Shown here: positions 11,323 to 20,415 of the stretch, piece after piece
Numbering within the stretch: position 1 is the stretch's first letter
Layout: each line of letters starts with the position of its first letter
Source: Actinokineospora globicatena
GTDB taxonomy: Bacteria > Actinomycetota > Actinomycetes > Mycobacteriales > Pseudonocardiaceae
Direction of reading: 5' to 3'
DNA length: 64,000 nucleotides
NCBI RefSeq assembly: GCF_024171945.1
Contig: NZ_JAMTCR010000004.1
Location: 992,001 to 1,056,000 of the forward strand
The notes under the pieces: generated by a model
Databases searched by the model: none
The model's input: the letters and a program-made list of their open reading frames with translations, nothing else
Told to the model about the DNA's origin: nothing
Program-made: the position numbers and the translations under genes

Positions 11323-11330
11323 CAAACCCA

Positions 11331-12848
11331 TCACCCCAGCGACCCCGGATATGTCCGAGGCGTGAACACCACATCCGACCCGTCCGCCCTCCGAAGGTGC
11401 CGCGTCTGCGACGACCCCACCAGCAGCAAACACCGCATATCCACCGTCGAAGGATCAAGCTCCCCCAACGGGACCACCCGAACCGACTCCTCCGGCCCAC
11501 CCACGTCCCGCCCGATCACCACAGGCGTAGCCGGGCTGCGGTACTGCAGCAAAAGATCCCGCGCCTCAGCCAACTGCCAAGTCCGGGTCTTCGAAGCCGG
11601 GTTATAGATCGCGATGACCAAGTCAGCAGCAGCCACCGCAGCAAGACGACCAGTGATGACCTGCCAAGGCTTAAGCCGGTCGGACAACGAGATCACGCAG
11701 AAGTCGTGGCCCAGAGGGGCGCCGACGCGGCTGGCTACGGCTTGGGCGGCGGTGAGGCCGGGGAGGACGCGGACCGGGACGTCCTGCCACTGGGGGTCGG
11801 TGGCGACTTCCAGGACCGCGGTGGCCATGGCGAAGACGCCTGGGTCGCCGGAGGAGATGACGGCTACTCGGCGGCCGCGTTTGGCCAGGTCCAAGGCAAA
11901 AGCGGCGCGTTCGGCCTCGACTTGGTTGTCGGAGGCGTGGCGTTGTTGGCGCGGGTTGACCGGGACGCGGGCGAGGTAGGTCTTGTAGCCGACCAGGTCG
12001 TCGGCCAGGGATAGGGCTTCCTGCGCTTCGGGGGTCAACCACGGGCGACCGGCCGGGCCGGTGCCGACCACGACGACCTCGCCCGGAGCCGGGATGGCCG
12101 AGGTGGCCGGTCGTGTGGAGCTGACGCCGTCGTTGACCGGGCTGGGTAGCAGTGCCAGGGAGAAGTACGGGACGCTCTCGGGGTCCACTTCGGACAATGG
12201 GAGGCTCCGGCCCTCGGACCACGTGGCCCGCTCTACATAGAGGGCTCGGTCTAGCTTGCCTGCCTGCTCGAACGCGTCCCGCACCTTGCCGAATGTGCGA
12301 CCCAGCTTCAACACCGCCGCCGAGTCAGTCCGTGCCAAGTGTTCCGCTAGGGCCTCACCAGGCAGCGTTCCCGGTAGGACAGTCAGGACCTCTTCGCCCT
12401 CTACCAGCGGTCGACCCAAGACCGCAGCGGCAGCGCTAACTGAGGTGATACCCGGGACGACCTCGGTTGGATACCGGTCACTCAAGCGCTTGTGCATGTG
12501 CATGTAAGAGCCGTAGAACAGCGGATCGCCCTCGGCCAAGACGACGACGTCGCGACCGGCGTCCAAGTGGGCGGCCAACCTGGTGGCGGCGTGCTCGTAG
12601 AACTCCGCCATCGCGCCCGCGTAACCGCCGGGGTGGTCCGTTGTCTCTACCGTCAACGGGTAGACCAACTGCTCCTCGATCTGCCCCTCGCGCAAGTACG
12701 GCTCCGCGACCCCACGCGCGATAGACCTACCGTGCCGAGCGCTGTGGTACGCGATCACGTCGGCCGCGCCGATCAGTCGAGCCGCCTTGACCGTGACTAG
12801 ATCCGGGTCGCCGGGGCCGAGCCCGACGCCATAGAGGGTGCCAGTCAC
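11331..12848 (-). CDS. cobIJ: CobI-CobJ fusion: precorrin-2 C20- / precorrin-3B C17-methyltransferase
   Basis: The 505-aa protein is two tetrapyrrole methylases in tandem. The CobI half (about 1-245) begins [19 protein letters not shown] and has [17 protein letters not shown]. The CobJ half (about 255-505) begins [19 protein letters not shown] and has [19 protein letters not shown] and [13 protein letters not shown]. The first adds the C20 methyl to precorrin-2; the second methylates C17 of precorrin-3B with ring contraction. Such fusions are common in actinomycetes. GTG 12848 overlaps the cobH stop (GTGA). Confidence 0.95.
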   Translation of the reverse strand: MTGTLYGVGLGPGDPDLVTVKAARLIGAADVIAYHSARHGRSIARGVAEPYLREGQIEEQLVYPLTVETTDHPGGYAGAMAEFYEHAATRLAAHLDAGRDVVVLAEGDPLFYGSYMHMHKRLSDRYPTEVVPGITSVSAAAAVLGRPLVEGEEVLTVLPGTLPGEALAEHLARTDSAAVLKLGRTFGKVRDAFEQAGKLDRALYVERATWSEGRSLPLSEVDPESVPYFSLALLPSPVNDGVSSTRPATSAIPAPGEVVVVGTGPAGRPWLTPEAQEALSLADDLVGYKTYLARVPVNPRQQRHASDNQVEAERAAFALDLAKRGRRVAVISSGDPGVFAMATAVLEVATDPQWQDVPVRVLPGLTAAQAVASRVGAPLGHDFCVISLSDRLKPWQVITGRLAAVAAADLVIAIYNPASKTRTWQLAEARDLLLQYRSPATPVVIGRDVGGPEESVRVVPLGELDPSTVDMRCLLLVGSSQTRHLRRADGSDVVFTPRTYPGSLG

Positions 12849-13471
12849 TCTGCCTCACTCGCGATCGCGTTGATGGCGGCCACGGCCATGGCGCTACCGC
12901 CACGTCGACCGCGAACAACCAGGTACGGGATACCGCCGCCGTGCGCGGCTAGAGCGTCCTTCGACTCAGCGGCGCCGATGAACCCAACGGGCAGGCCCAG
13001 GATCGCGGCCGGGCGACCCGCGCCCGCGTCGATCATGTCGAGCAGGTGGAACAACGCGGTCGGCGCGTTGCCGATCGCCACCACCGACCCCGCCAACCGG
13101 TCCCGCCACAGCTCCAACGCCGCCGCACTGCGCGTGTTGCCCAGGTCCGCGGCCAGCGCGGGCACACCGGGCTCGGTCAACGTGCAGACGATCTCGTTGT
13201 CCGCCGGGAGCCGCTTGCGGGTGATCCCGGACGCCACCATGTGCGCGTCGCACAGCACCGGCGCGCCCGCCAGCAGCGCCGCCCGAGCCGAGGCGACCAC
13301 GTCGGGGGAGTAGGCGACGTCGTCGACCAGGTCGACCATGCCGCACGCGTGGATCATCCGCACCACCACGCGGGCCACGTCCTCGGGTAACCCGGCCAGG
13401 TTGGCCTCACTGCGGATGGTCGCGAACGAGCGGCGGTAGATCTCCGCGCCGTCCCTGATGTAGTCGGTCAC
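12845..13471 (-). CDS. cobH: Precorrin-8X methylmutase (CobH)
   Basis: This enzyme moves the C11 methyl group to C12, giving hydrogenobyrinic acid, with no cofactor. The 208-aa protein begins [19 protein letters not shown], a standard CobH start, and contains [15 protein letters not shown] with the catalytic His, [12 protein letters not shown], and [14 protein letters not shown]. The frame is open further upstream but that part is unrelated. GTG 13471 lies 2 bases after the cobG stop with AGGCAGGA 5'. It forms an operon with cobG and cobIJ. Confidence 0.95.
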   Translation of the reverse strand: MTDYIRDGAEIYRRSFATIRSEANLAGLPEDVARVVVRMIHACGMVDLVDDVAYSPDVVASARAALLAGAPVLCDAHMVASGITRKRLPADNEIVCTLTEPGVPALAADLGNTRSAAALELWRDRLAGSVVAIGNAPTALFHLLDMIDAGAGRPAAILGLPVGFIGAAESKDALAAHGGGIPYLVVRGRRGGSAMAVAAINAIASEAE

Positions 13472-13473
13472 CG

Positions 13474-14628
13474 TTAGTCCTGCCTTCCTTGGGCGACCGC
13501 CTCGGCCACCCGCTCGCCGGGGATCGCCCGGCCGTCGACGAGGTAGCCGTCCGTTGTGGCCACCACGTCGAGCACGTCTCCCGCGGGGCGTCCACACCGG
13601 CGCCCACACCCCGCCCAGTGCACGGCCCGACCCGGAACCGACACGGCCAGCGCCGCCGCCCGGACGTCGGCCAGCGCCTTGTGGCAGTGCGGCCGCCCCG
13701 CGCACGAGGTCACCCCGATGCCCGGCGCCGACGGGTCGGTGATCAACCCGAGTTCCGGCAGGTCACCGCGCACGACGACACCCCGCCACGGCGTGATCAC
13801 CACATCGCCGAGCGCCCGCGCCTGCTCCGCCGTCAACCGCCCCAGCGGCACCGCCGCCCCGACACCGAGACCGCCGTCAGCGAACACGACCGGTCCGATC
13901 GGCCCACCGGTGGGTGGTGTGCCCGGCGTCACCCGCTCAGTTGGCGAGACCGTCACCGGGATGCGCGCCTCGAACGGCTGACCTTGGGCTTCCTGGTCGA
14001 CGAGCGCGGCCACGATGACGCTCGTGTCCGGCAGTTCGGCGATCCGCCACTGCTCGTCCCGGACCCGCAGGAACGCCTTCGCGCAGGCGACCATCGCCGG
14101 GACGACCTGGTCAACCGCCAGCCGGATGCCGTGGTCGACGCCGCCGATCAGCAAGGCTGCGCGGTCGCCGACCGGCAGGGCCGCGAGGTCCGCGCGCGAC
14201 CACGCCACGTCACCGGCACCGCTGTCCAGGGCGAACAGGAACCGCCCCGGCAGGGCCGCCAGCTCACTCTCCGCGCACACCGCCGTGTCCAGCTCGGCCA
14301 CCAGGTCACCGGGCCCCAACGGGGACGCCATGATGTTGCGCACTTTCTCGTGGGTCCGCGACGGCAGCAGCCCGATCGCCGCCAGTTCCGCGCCCAGGTC
14401 CAGCTCGGCGCCCTCGGCCAGCCCGCGCAGCTGCAGGTTCGCCCGCGACGTCAGCTCCAGGGCGCCATCACCCAGGTCGACGGCCAGATCCGCCAGCCGG
14501 TGCAGCTGCTCGGCGCGCAGTCGGCCACCGGGGACCCGGACCCGCGCCAGCCCGCCGTCGGCCGCGCGGTGCACGTCAAGCGCACCGGGACAGGCGTCTG
14601 CGCCCGTTCGGCGCTGGGAGGGAGGCAC
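13474..14628 (-). CDS. cobG: Precorrin-3B synthase (CobG), aerobic pathway
   Basis: CobG is an iron-sulfur/mononuclear iron monooxygenase that uses O2 to make precorrin-3B, so the pathway here is the aerobic one. The 384-aa protein resembles sulfite/nitrite reductases: [13 protein letters not shown] in the N-terminal half, and Cys in [15 protein letters not shown] and [10 protein letters not shown] that ligate the cluster. The frame stays open upstream into the cobN leader. I place the start at GTG 14628, before the family-like [11 protein letters not shown] segment. It has no clear RBS, but TATATT lies just 5', suggesting a leaderless mRNA. Confidence 0.9.
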   Translation of the reverse strand: MPPSQRRTGADACPGALDVHRAADGGLARVRVPGGRLRAEQLHRLADLAVDLGDGALELTSRANLQLRGLAEGAELDLGAELAAIGLLPSRTHEKVRNIMASPLGPGDLVAELDTAVCAESELAALPGRFLFALDSGAGDVAWSRADLAALPVGDRAALLIGGVDHGIRLAVDQVVPAMVACAKAFLRVRDEQWRIAELPDTSVIVAALVDQEAQGQPFEARIPVTVSPTERVTPGTPPTGGPIGPVVFADGGLGVGAAVPLGRLTAEQARALGDVVITPWRGVVVRGDLPELGLITDPSAPGIGVTSCAGRPHCHKALADVRAAALAVSVPGRAVHWAGCGRRCGRPAGDVLDVVATTDGYLVDGRAIPGERVAEAVAQGRQD

Positions 14629-14634
14629 CAGGCG

Positions 14635-14640
14635 AATATA
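14635..14640 (-). promoter_or_regulatory. Candidate -10 element for leaderless cobG transcript
   Basis: TATATT on the minus strand is followed by six bases and then the cobG GTG, the spacing expected if transcription starts at the start codon. The -35 region is not recognisable. On the plus strand the same bases read AATATAGG and could supply the -10 of the cobN leader, with CTGGGA at 14614-14619 as a weak -35. The two divergent units may therefore share one A+T island. Confidence 0.4.
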
Positions 14641-14649
14641 GGGTGAGTC

Positions 14650-14795
14650 CGAAGCAGCGATGGCATGCGGAGGAAGCCGGTGCGAATCCGGCGCGGTCCC
14701 GCCACTGTCACCGGGGAGCAGAGCCTGAACACGCCACGGCGCCCGCCGGAAGGCCAGGTCGAGCCGCGATCCGGGAGCCAGGACACTCCGGCCGT
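14650..14795 (+). promoter_or_regulatory. Cobalamin (AdoCbl) riboswitch upstream of cobN
   Basis: Conserved aptamer segments appear in order: GGAAGCCGGTGCGAATCCGG (14671-14690), CGGTCCCGCCACTGTCACCG (B12 box, about 14694-14713) and GGGAGCCAGGACACTCCGG (about 14773-14791). Ends are approximate. The arrangement matches the minus-strand riboswitch near 5.4 kb. It controls cobN, so both chelatase components (CobN and ChlID) are under separate cobalamin switches. Confidence 0.94.
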
Positions 14796-14810
14796 CGCCA
14801 CCCACGACCC

Positions 14811-14824
14811 GGGGCGCGGACCCC
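14811..14824 (+). promoter_or_regulatory. Hairpin between riboswitch and cobN RBS
   Basis: GGGG-CGCGGA-CCCC is immediately followed by the ribosome-binding site AGGAAGGG (14825-14832) and the cobN ATG. The loop CGCGGA is identical to that in the chlID leader, and GGACC can pair with GGTCC of the aptamer (around 14695), as in the loop-loop contact of cobalamin riboswitches. This fits RBS occlusion when cobalamin is bound. Confidence 0.6.
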
Positions 14825-14836
14825 AGGAAGGGCCTC

Positions 14837-17800
14837 ATGATCCTGCTCTTGTCGACCTCGGACACCGACCTGCTCTCCGCGCGCGCCAGCGGCGCCGAGT
14901 ACCGGCTGGCCAACCCGGCCCGGCTGCACCTCGACGACCTGCCGGGCCTGCTGGAGGGCGCCGACATCGTCGTCGTCCGGCTCCTGGGTGGTCGACGGGC
15001 GTGGGAGGAAGGCCTGGACTCGCTGCTCGCGGGGCCGCGACCGGTCGTCGTCCTCGGGGGTGAGCAGGTGCCGGACGCGGAGCTGATGGAGCTGTCCACG
15101 GTCCCCGGCGGCGTCGTCGCCGAGGCCCACCGCTACCTCGCGTACGGCGGCGCGGACAACCTGCGTGAGCTTGTTCACTTCCTGTCCGACACGATCCTGC
15201 TCACCGGCACCGGGTTCGCCGCGCCGGTCGAGCTGGCGCCGTGGGGGCACCTGGAGCGCGAGGCCCGCCGCACCGAGGGCCCGCGCGTCGGTGTCCTCTA
15301 CTACCGCGCGCACCACCTGGCCGGGAACACCGCGTTCATCGCCGCGCTCGCTGACGCTGTCGAGGACGCCGGAGCGGTAGCTGTACCGGTGTATTGCGCG
15401 TCGCTGCGGACCGCGCCGCAGGAGCTGTTGTCGGTCCTCGGCACGCTCGACGCTCTTATCGTCACCGTACTCGCCGCCGGTGGCACCCTGCCTGCCGCCG
15501 CTAGCGCTGGCGGCGACGACGGCGCGTGGGACGTGGGCGCGCTCGCCGACCTGGACATCCCGATCCTGCAGGGCCTCGCGCTGACCTCCGACCGCGCGAG
15601 CTGGCTGGAGAGCGACGACGGTCTGTCCCCGTTGGACACCGCGACGCAGGTAGCGGTACCGGAGTTCGACGGCAGGCTCATCACCGTGCCGTTCTCGTTC
15701 AAGGAGCAGGACCGCGACGGGCTATCGGTGTACGTGCCGGACCCCGAGCGGGCCGCCAGGGTCGCCGGGATCGCGGTCAAGCACGCGGTGCTGCGCCACA
15801 CCCCGCCCGCGGAACGCAAGATCGCGCTGATGCTGTCCGCGTACCCGACGAAGCACTCGCGCATCGGCAACGCTGTCGGACTCGACTCGCCCGTTAGCGC
15901 TATCCGTCTGCTGAACGCGCTCCGCGACGCGGGCTACGACCTCGGCGCGGAGGACTCGCTGCCAGGTCTGGCCAACGGCGACGGTGACGCTCTTATCCAC
16001 GCACTCATCGAGGCTGGCGGGCAGGACCCGAACTGGCTCACCGAGAAGCAGCTGACCGGCAACCCGGTGCGCATCTCCGCCGCCGAGTACCGCGCCTACT
16101 TCGACACGCTGCCCGAGGACCTGCGCTCCGCCATGGAGGAGCACTGGGGCCCGGCGCCGGGCGAGCTGTTCGTCGACCGCTCCGCCGACCCCGAGGGCGA
16201 GATCGTCCTCGCCGCGCTGCGGGCCGGGAACGTGGTGCTGATCGTCCAGCCGCCGCGCGGGTTCGGCGAGAACCCGGTCGCGATCTACCACGACCCCGAC
16301 CTCCCGCCCAGCCACCACTACCTCGCCGCGTACCGGTGGATCGCGACCACCTTCGGCGCGCACGCCATGGTCCACCTCGGCAAGCACGGCAACCTGGAGT
16401 GGCTGCCCGGCAAGAACCTCGGGCTCTCCGCGTCCTGCGGCCCCGACGCCGCGCTGGGCGACCTGCCGCTGGTGTACCCGTTCCTGGTCAACGACCCCGG
16501 CGAGGGCACGCAGGCCAAGCGGCGCGCGCACGCCACCCTGGTCGACCACCTGGTTCCGCCGATGGCCCGCGCCGAGAGCTACGGCGACATCGCCCGGCTC
16601 GAGCAGCTGCTCGACGAGCACTCCAACATCGCCGCGATGGACCCGGCGAAGCTGCCCGCGATCCGCGCCCAGATCTGGACGCTGATCCAGGCCGCGAAGC
16701 TCGACCACGACCTCGGCCTCGACGACCGCCCGCACGACGTGGAGTTCGACGACTTCCTGCTGCACGTCGACGGCTGGCTGTGCGAGATCAAGGACGTCCA
16801 GATCCGCGACGGCCTGCACACCCTCGGCGACGCCCCCGTCGGCGCCGCGCGGGTCAACCTGGTCAACTCGATGCTGCGCGCCCGGCAGATGTGGGGCGGG
16901 CAGGCGGCCGCGTTGCCCGGCCTGCGCGAGGCGCTGGGACTGGCCGAGGACGGTTCGGAGAGTCGAACCCGGGTCGACGAGATCGACGCGATCGCGTTGT
17001 CGCTGGTCCAGGCGATGGAGGACGCGGGCTGGGGCGACGCGCGGCAGGTCAGCGCGGACGTGCTCGGCTCGGAGAACCCGGCCGTGGTGGCGGTGCTGAC
17101 CTTCGCCGCCGAGGAGATCGTGCCCCGGTTGGCGCGGACCACCGACGAGCTCGGCAACGTCCTGCACGCGCTCGACGGCGGCTACGTGCCCGCCGGGCCG
17201 AGCGGGTCACCGTTGCGCGGCTTGGTGAACGTCCTGCCGACCGGCCGCAACTTCTACTCGGTCGACCCGAAGGCGATCCCGTCGCGGCTGGCGTGGGAGA
17301 CGGGTTCGGCGATGGCCGAGTCGCTGCTTGCCCGGTACCGCAAGGACACGGGGGAGTGGCCGCGCTCGGTCGGGCTGTCGGTGTGGGGAACGTCCGCGAT
17401 GCGCACCTCCGGCGATGACATCGCGGAAGTGTTGGCACTGCTGGGAGTTCGCCCGGTGTGGGACGAGGCGTCCCGGCGCGTCAGCTCCCTGGAGGCCATC
17501 CCGCTGACCGAACTGGGCCGCCCGCGCATCGACGTGACGGTCCGGATCTCGGGCTTCTTCCGCGACGCCTTCCCGCACGTCATCTACATGCTCGACGACG
17601 CCGTGCGCCTGGTGGCGGACCTCGACGAGTCCGATGAGGACAACTACGTCCGCGCCCACGTGCTGGCCGATGCCGACGCTGACGACCGGACCGCGACCAC
17701 CCGCATCTTCGGCTCCAAGCCCGGCGCGTACGGCGCGGGCCTGCTCCCGCTGATCGACAGCCACAACTGGCGCGACGACTCCGACCTCGCCGAGGTCTAC

Positions 17801-18424
17801 GCCGTCTGGGGCGGCTTCGCCTACGGCCGCGACCTCGACGGCGTCGCCGCCCGCCCGGCCATGGAAGCGGCCTACCGCCGCATCAACGTAGCCGCCAAGA
17901 ACGTCGACTCCCGCGAACACGACATCGCCGACTCCGACGACTACTTCCAGTACCACGGCGGCATGATCGCCACCGTCCGCGCCTTGACCGGCCGCGCTCC
18001 CGCCGCGTACATCGGGGACAGCACTCGACCGGAAGCCGTCCGCACGCGGACGCTGTCGGAGGAGACGAACCGCGTCTTCCGGTCTCGGGTCGTGAACCCG
18101 CGCTGGATCGAGGCAATGCGGCGACACGGGTACAAGGGCGCGTTCGAACTCGCGGCTACTGTGGACTATCTGTTCGGCTATGACGCCACTACGGGCGTTG
18201 TGGCTGACTGGATGTACGACAAACTGGCGCAAACGTATGCGCTGGACCCGGAGAACCGGAAGTTCCTGACGGAGTCCAACCCGTGGGCACTGCACGGCAT
18301 CGCGGAACGGCTGCTGGAGGCGGCCGAACGCAAGATGTGGGCGGAGCCGGACCCGGAGACATTGGCGGCGCTGCGGGAGTTGTACTTGCAGGTTGAGGGG
18401 GATATTGAGGCTGGGTCGGAGTAG
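14837..18424 (+). CDS. cobN: Cobaltochelatase large subunit CobN
   Basis: CobN inserts cobalt into hydrogenobyrinate diamide, driven by an AAA+ partner. The 1195-aa length fits the CobN/ChlH family. The hallmark HLGKHGNLEWLPGK lies at about residues 513-526, and YPTKHSRIGNAVGLDSP and RISGFFRDAFPHVI are further family signatures. AGGAAGGG precedes ATG 14837, and a cobalamin riboswitch occupies the leader. No cobS/cobT is seen, so the ChlI-ChlD fusion at 3258-5264 is the likely motor. It is divergent from cobG, and its 3' end runs into inverted repeat copy 2. Confidence 0.96.
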   Translation: MILLLSTSDTDLLSARASGAEYRLANPARLHLDDLPGLLEGADIVVVRLLGGRRAWEEGLDSLLAGPRPVVVLGGEQVPDAELMELSTVPGGVVAEAHRYLAYGGADNLRELVHFLSDTILLTGTGFAAPVELAPWGHLEREARRTEGPRVGVLYYRAHHLAGNTAFIAALADAVEDAGAVAVPVYCASLRTAPQELLSVLGTLDALIVTVLAAGGTLPAAASAGGDDGAWDVGALADLDIPILQGLALTSDRASWLESDDGLSPLDTATQVAVPEFDGRLITVPFSFKEQDRDGLSVYVPDPERAARVAGIAVKHAVLRHTPPAERKIALMLSAYPTKHSRIGNAVGLDSPVSAIRLLNALRDAGYDLGAEDSLPGLANGDGDALIHALIEAGGQDPNWLTEKQLTGNPVRISAAEYRAYFDTLPEDLRSAMEEHWGPAPGELFVDRSADPEGEIVLAALRAGNVVLIVQPPRGFGENPVAIYHDPDLPPSHHYLAAYRWIATTFGAHAMVHLGKHGNLEWLPGKNLGLSASCGPDAALGDLPLVYPFLVNDPGEGTQAKRRAHATLVDHLVPPMARAESYGDIARLEQLLDEHSNIAAMDPAKLPAIRAQIWTLIQAAKLDHDLGLDDRPHDVEFDDFLLHVDGWLCEIKDVQIRDGLHTLGDAPVGAARVNLVNSMLRARQMWGGQAAALPGLREALGLAEDGSESRTRVDEIDAIALSLVQAMEDAGWGDARQVSADVLGSENPAVVAVLTFAAEEIVPRLARTTDELGNVLHALDGGYVPAGPSGSPLRGLVNVLPTGRNFYSVDPKAIPSRLAWETGSAMAESLLARYRKDTGEWPRSVGLSVWGTSAMRTSGDDIAEVLALLGVRPVWDEASRRVSSLEAIPLTELGRPRIDVTVRISGFFRDAFPHVIYMLDDAVRLVADLDESDEDNYVRAHVLADADADDRTATTRIFGSKPGAYGAGLLPLIDSHNWRDDSDLAEVYAVWGGFAYGRDLDGVAARPAMEAAYRRINVAAKNVDSREHDIADSDDYFQYHGGMIATVRALTGRAPAAYIGDSTRPEAVRTRTLSEETNRVFRSRVVNPRWIEAMRRHGYKGAFELAATVDYLFGYDATTGVVADWMYDKLAQTYALDPENRKFLTESNPWALHGIAERLLEAAERKMWAEPDPETLAALRELYLQVEGDIEAGSE

Positions 18425-18467
18425 GTGGCCTGAGGGTGGTGGGCTGGTTTGGTGGCCCACCACCTGG

Positions 18468-18495
18468 TTGTCCACATGGGTCCTGGTTGTCCACA
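18468..18495 (+). repeat. Two perfect DnaA-box sequences, 19 bp apart
   Basis: TTGTCCACA occurs at 18468-18476 and again at 18487-18495, both on the plus strand. TTGTCCACA is the DnaA-box consensus known from Streptomyces and relatives. The 19-base start-to-start spacing is the same as in repeat copy 1 (11238/11257) and at 23003/23022. Confidence 0.7.
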
Positions 18496-18686
18496 GGGTC
18501 GACTTTCAGCCTCTCTGCTCGGCGCGCCCCCTCGGTAGGCTGTGTATTCGGGGGTCTTTGGGGCGGGTTGATCTTGGTGGCCGTGGTTGGGTGGCGTTGA
18601 GCTGCGGAAGTCCGGGTTTCGGGCCTTCGCTGCGCTGCGGTAGACGGCTCGCCTGCGGCATCGGACAGGCGCGAGAAATGCGACGA

Positions 18687-18832
18687 GCTCGATGGGGCGA
18701 ACTTGTTTTGCGCGGGGCCCCGAGACCACCCGTGGCAGGACCGCAAAGCAGGGGCCGAAAAGCATGGCCCTGTCCGCGCAACGACGCTACGGGTGGTCCT
18801 CCCCCACACAAAACAAGTCCGCCCCATCGAGC
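18687..18832 (-). ncRNA. 31-bp-stem hairpin core of repeat copy 2, possible structured RNA
   Basis: Outer 31-base arms (18687-18717 and 18802-18832) pair fully in minus-strand RNA, with only G-U wobbles as imperfections. The inner GGACCACCC/GGGTGGTCT helix is kept. At the position that is T-A in copy 1 this copy has C-G (G18821 and C18698). The pairing has thus been kept while the sequence drifted. No promoter or terminator is obvious, so whether it is transcribed is unknown. Confidence 0.55.
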
Positions 18833-19268
18833 AGTTGGCACCAGCGCCGTGGTGGAGCGCGGGGCGGCCAACGTTGTCAGCTGGGCGTTGGCGGGCCAAC
18901 GTCGTCGGCGGGTGTCTCGGGGGCCAACGTTGTCGGCGGGCTCCTAGGGGCAAGGCGGTTGGGGTTGGTGGGGCGTGGGTGGCTATGCGGCCGGGCCTGG
19001 TGGGGTGCGGGGCGGGGGAGTGGCTGGGGTGGTGGGGCGCGGGGCGGCTTGGTGAAGGAAGTGAGTGGGGCGAAGGTGCTAGAGGGGGCCTAGAGGGCGA
19101 AGGAACCGGGAGGTGAGGGGCCTGGGAGAAGGGGGCTCTGGTGGTAGTCGCCTGATGGGGTGGTGTGTGGGGTGGTGGGGGTGGGGGCGGTCCTACCGTG
19201 GCCGAGAGGGTTGATCCCCGGCGGGGAGGGGTATTGACCGGGTGGACGGAGAGGGTGGGAGGTGCGGC

Positions 19269-19772
19269 GTGGCCGGAGACGTGATCGAGTTGATCCTGGC
19301 TGATCACCGGCGGTTCGAGGACTTGTTCCGGGTGTTGCGGGACAACTCGGCGGATCGGCTGGGGGCGTTGCGGGAGCTGGCGGAGTTGCTGGTGGCGCAC
19401 GCGGAGGCCGAGGAGGGGGAGGTCTACCCGGCGTTGCGGCGGTTCCAGGACATCGATGACCACGAGGTCGAGCACGGGGCCGAGGAGCACGCCGAGGGCC
19501 ACCAGGCGCTGTTGGCGTTGATGGAGGTCGGCGACCCCGAGTCCGAGGCGTGGGACGAGAAGCTCGAAGAGCTGGTCAAGGCTATCAACCACCACCTCGA
19601 CGAGGAAGAGCGGACCATCCTCAACGACGCGCGGGACGCTGTGCCCGAGCAGCGGCGCCGGGAGTTGGGGGAGATCTTCGTCAAGGCGCGCGCCGCGCGG
19701 GTGTCGGCCGGGTGCGGGGACATCTCGCACGTGCGCGACCTGGTGGAGCAGACCAAGCACCGAGTGGACTGA
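19269..19772 (+). CDS. Hemerythrin/HHE cation-binding domain protein
   Basis: The 167-aa cytoplasmic four-helix protein has spaced His/Glu clusters typical of HHE proteins: LADHRRFED near the start, VAHAEAEEGEVYP, EEHAEGHQ and NHHLDEEE. These would bind a diiron centre for O2, NO or iron sensing or storage. GTG 19269 has GGGAGG six bases upstream, better than the in-frame GTG 19242. A DoxX-like gene follows after 29 bases and is probably co-transcribed. Confidence 0.85.
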   Translation: MAGDVIELILADHRRFEDLFRVLRDNSADRLGALRELAELLVAHAEAEEGEVYPALRRFQDIDDHEVEHGAEEHAEGHQALLALMEVGDPESEAWDEKLEELVKAINHHLDEEERTILNDARDAVPEQRRRELGEIFVKARAARVSAGCGDISHVRDLVEQTKHRVD

Positions 19773-19801
19773 GCGGTCCACCGAGGAGAGGGACGAGACC
19801 G

Positions 19802-20341
19802 ATGATCCTGCGCAGGCTGGCTCGACCGATGCTCGCCGCGATCTTCATCAGCGGGGGGATCAACGCGCTGCGTGCCCCCGAGGCGCACGCCGAGGCCGCG
19901 AAACCGCTGCTCGCCAAGGCGGGCGGCAAGCTCCCCGCCCAGGTGCCCACCGACCCGGTGACGCTGGTGCGCATCGACGGGGCCGTCAAGGTCGCCGCCG
20001 GGGTGGCGCTGGCGCTGGGCAAGGTGCCGCGCCTGGCCGCGCTGCTGCTCTCGGCCAGCGTGGTGCCGACCACGGTCGCCGCGCACCCGTTCTGGGAGGA
20101 GAAGGACCCGGCCGAGCGCAAGCAGCAGCTGGTGCACTTCCTCAAGAACGTCGGGCTGCTCGGCGGCCTGCTGCTGGCCTCGGCCGACACGCACGGCAAG
20201 CCGTCGGTCGCGTGGCGGGCCAAGCGGGCCACCCACGACCTCGGCGACTGGATCTCCGACACCAGCGGCACCGTCGGCAGCGCCGTCGCGAACGCCCCCG
20301 GGAAGGCCAAGAAGGCCGTCGCGGGAGTGCTGCCCGGCTGA
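19802..20341 (+). CDS. DoxX-family membrane protein
   Basis: The 179-aa protein has the DoxX opening RRLARPMLAAIFISGGINAL, then a helix around VKVAAGVALALGKVPRLAALL, the APHPFW-like AAHPFWEEKD segment, and the HFLKNVGLLGGLLL helix shared by DoxX proteins of actinobacteria. The polar Lys/Ala-rich tail follows. ATG 19802 is preceded by GAGGAGAGGGACG. DoxX proteins are linked to membrane redox and oxidative stress, and the adjacent hemerythrin gene fits that. The substrate is unknown. Confidence 0.83.
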   Translation: MILRRLARPMLAAIFISGGINALRAPEAHAEAAKPLLAKAGGKLPAQVPTDPVTLVRIDGAVKVAAGVALALGKVPRLAALLLSASVVPTTVAAHPFWEEKDPAERKQQLVHFLKNVGLLGGLLLASADTHGKPSVAWRAKRATHDLGDWISDTSGTVGSAVANAPGKAKKAVAGVLPG

Positions 20342-20415
20342 GTCCGGAATCACCAGGGCCGGTTTTTCGTCCATAACGGTGGATAGGTTGGACGAAGCCA
20401 CTCCCTGGAGGTGTC

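Larger units (their letters stand above)
10683..11330. other. Non-coding region between SNF2 gene and cobIJ, holding repeat copy 1
   Basis: No coding sequence is supported. The plus strand is strongly C-rich over G. It holds the compound repeat described separately (about 10797-11271), with its hairpin core and a run of DnaA-box-like sequences reaching the cobIJ stop. The SNF2 and cobIJ genes converge here, so transcripts from both sides enter it. Confidence 0.8.
18466..18950 (-). repeat. Compound intergenic repeat, copy 2 (inverted relative to copy 1)
   Basis: The reverse complement aligns by eye with 10797-11271. It differs by scattered substitutions and small indels, including extra ACGTTGGCC units (three or more here). 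It carries the hairpin core, the CCAAGATCAACCCGCCCC and CGAATACACAGCCTACC blocks, and two perfect TTGTCCACA boxes. With copy 1 it brackets cobIJ-cobH-cobG and cobN. Confidence 0.85.
18425..19268. other. Long non-coding region holding repeat copy 2 and a G-rich tract
   Basis: No gene is supported over 844 bases. The first two thirds are the inverted copy of the compound repeat. The remainder (about 18950-19200) is very G-rich on the plus strand (GGTGGGG and GGGGCG runs), mirroring the C-rich plus strand near copy 1. The last bases hold GGGAGG (19257-19262), the RBS for the hemerythrin gene. Open frames on both strands here are by-products of high GC. Confidence 0.8.

Noticed and set aside
14629-15099. 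Extension of cobG into the cobN leader and gene
   Set aside because: It is antisense to the riboswitch and cobN; CobG homology begins just after GTG 14628.
18189-19781. 530-aa minus-strand frame over the repeat and hemerythrin gene
   Set aside because: It crosses cobN, the non-coding repeat and the hemerythrin gene, each with better explanations; similarity to frames near 11 kb is due to the DNA repeat.
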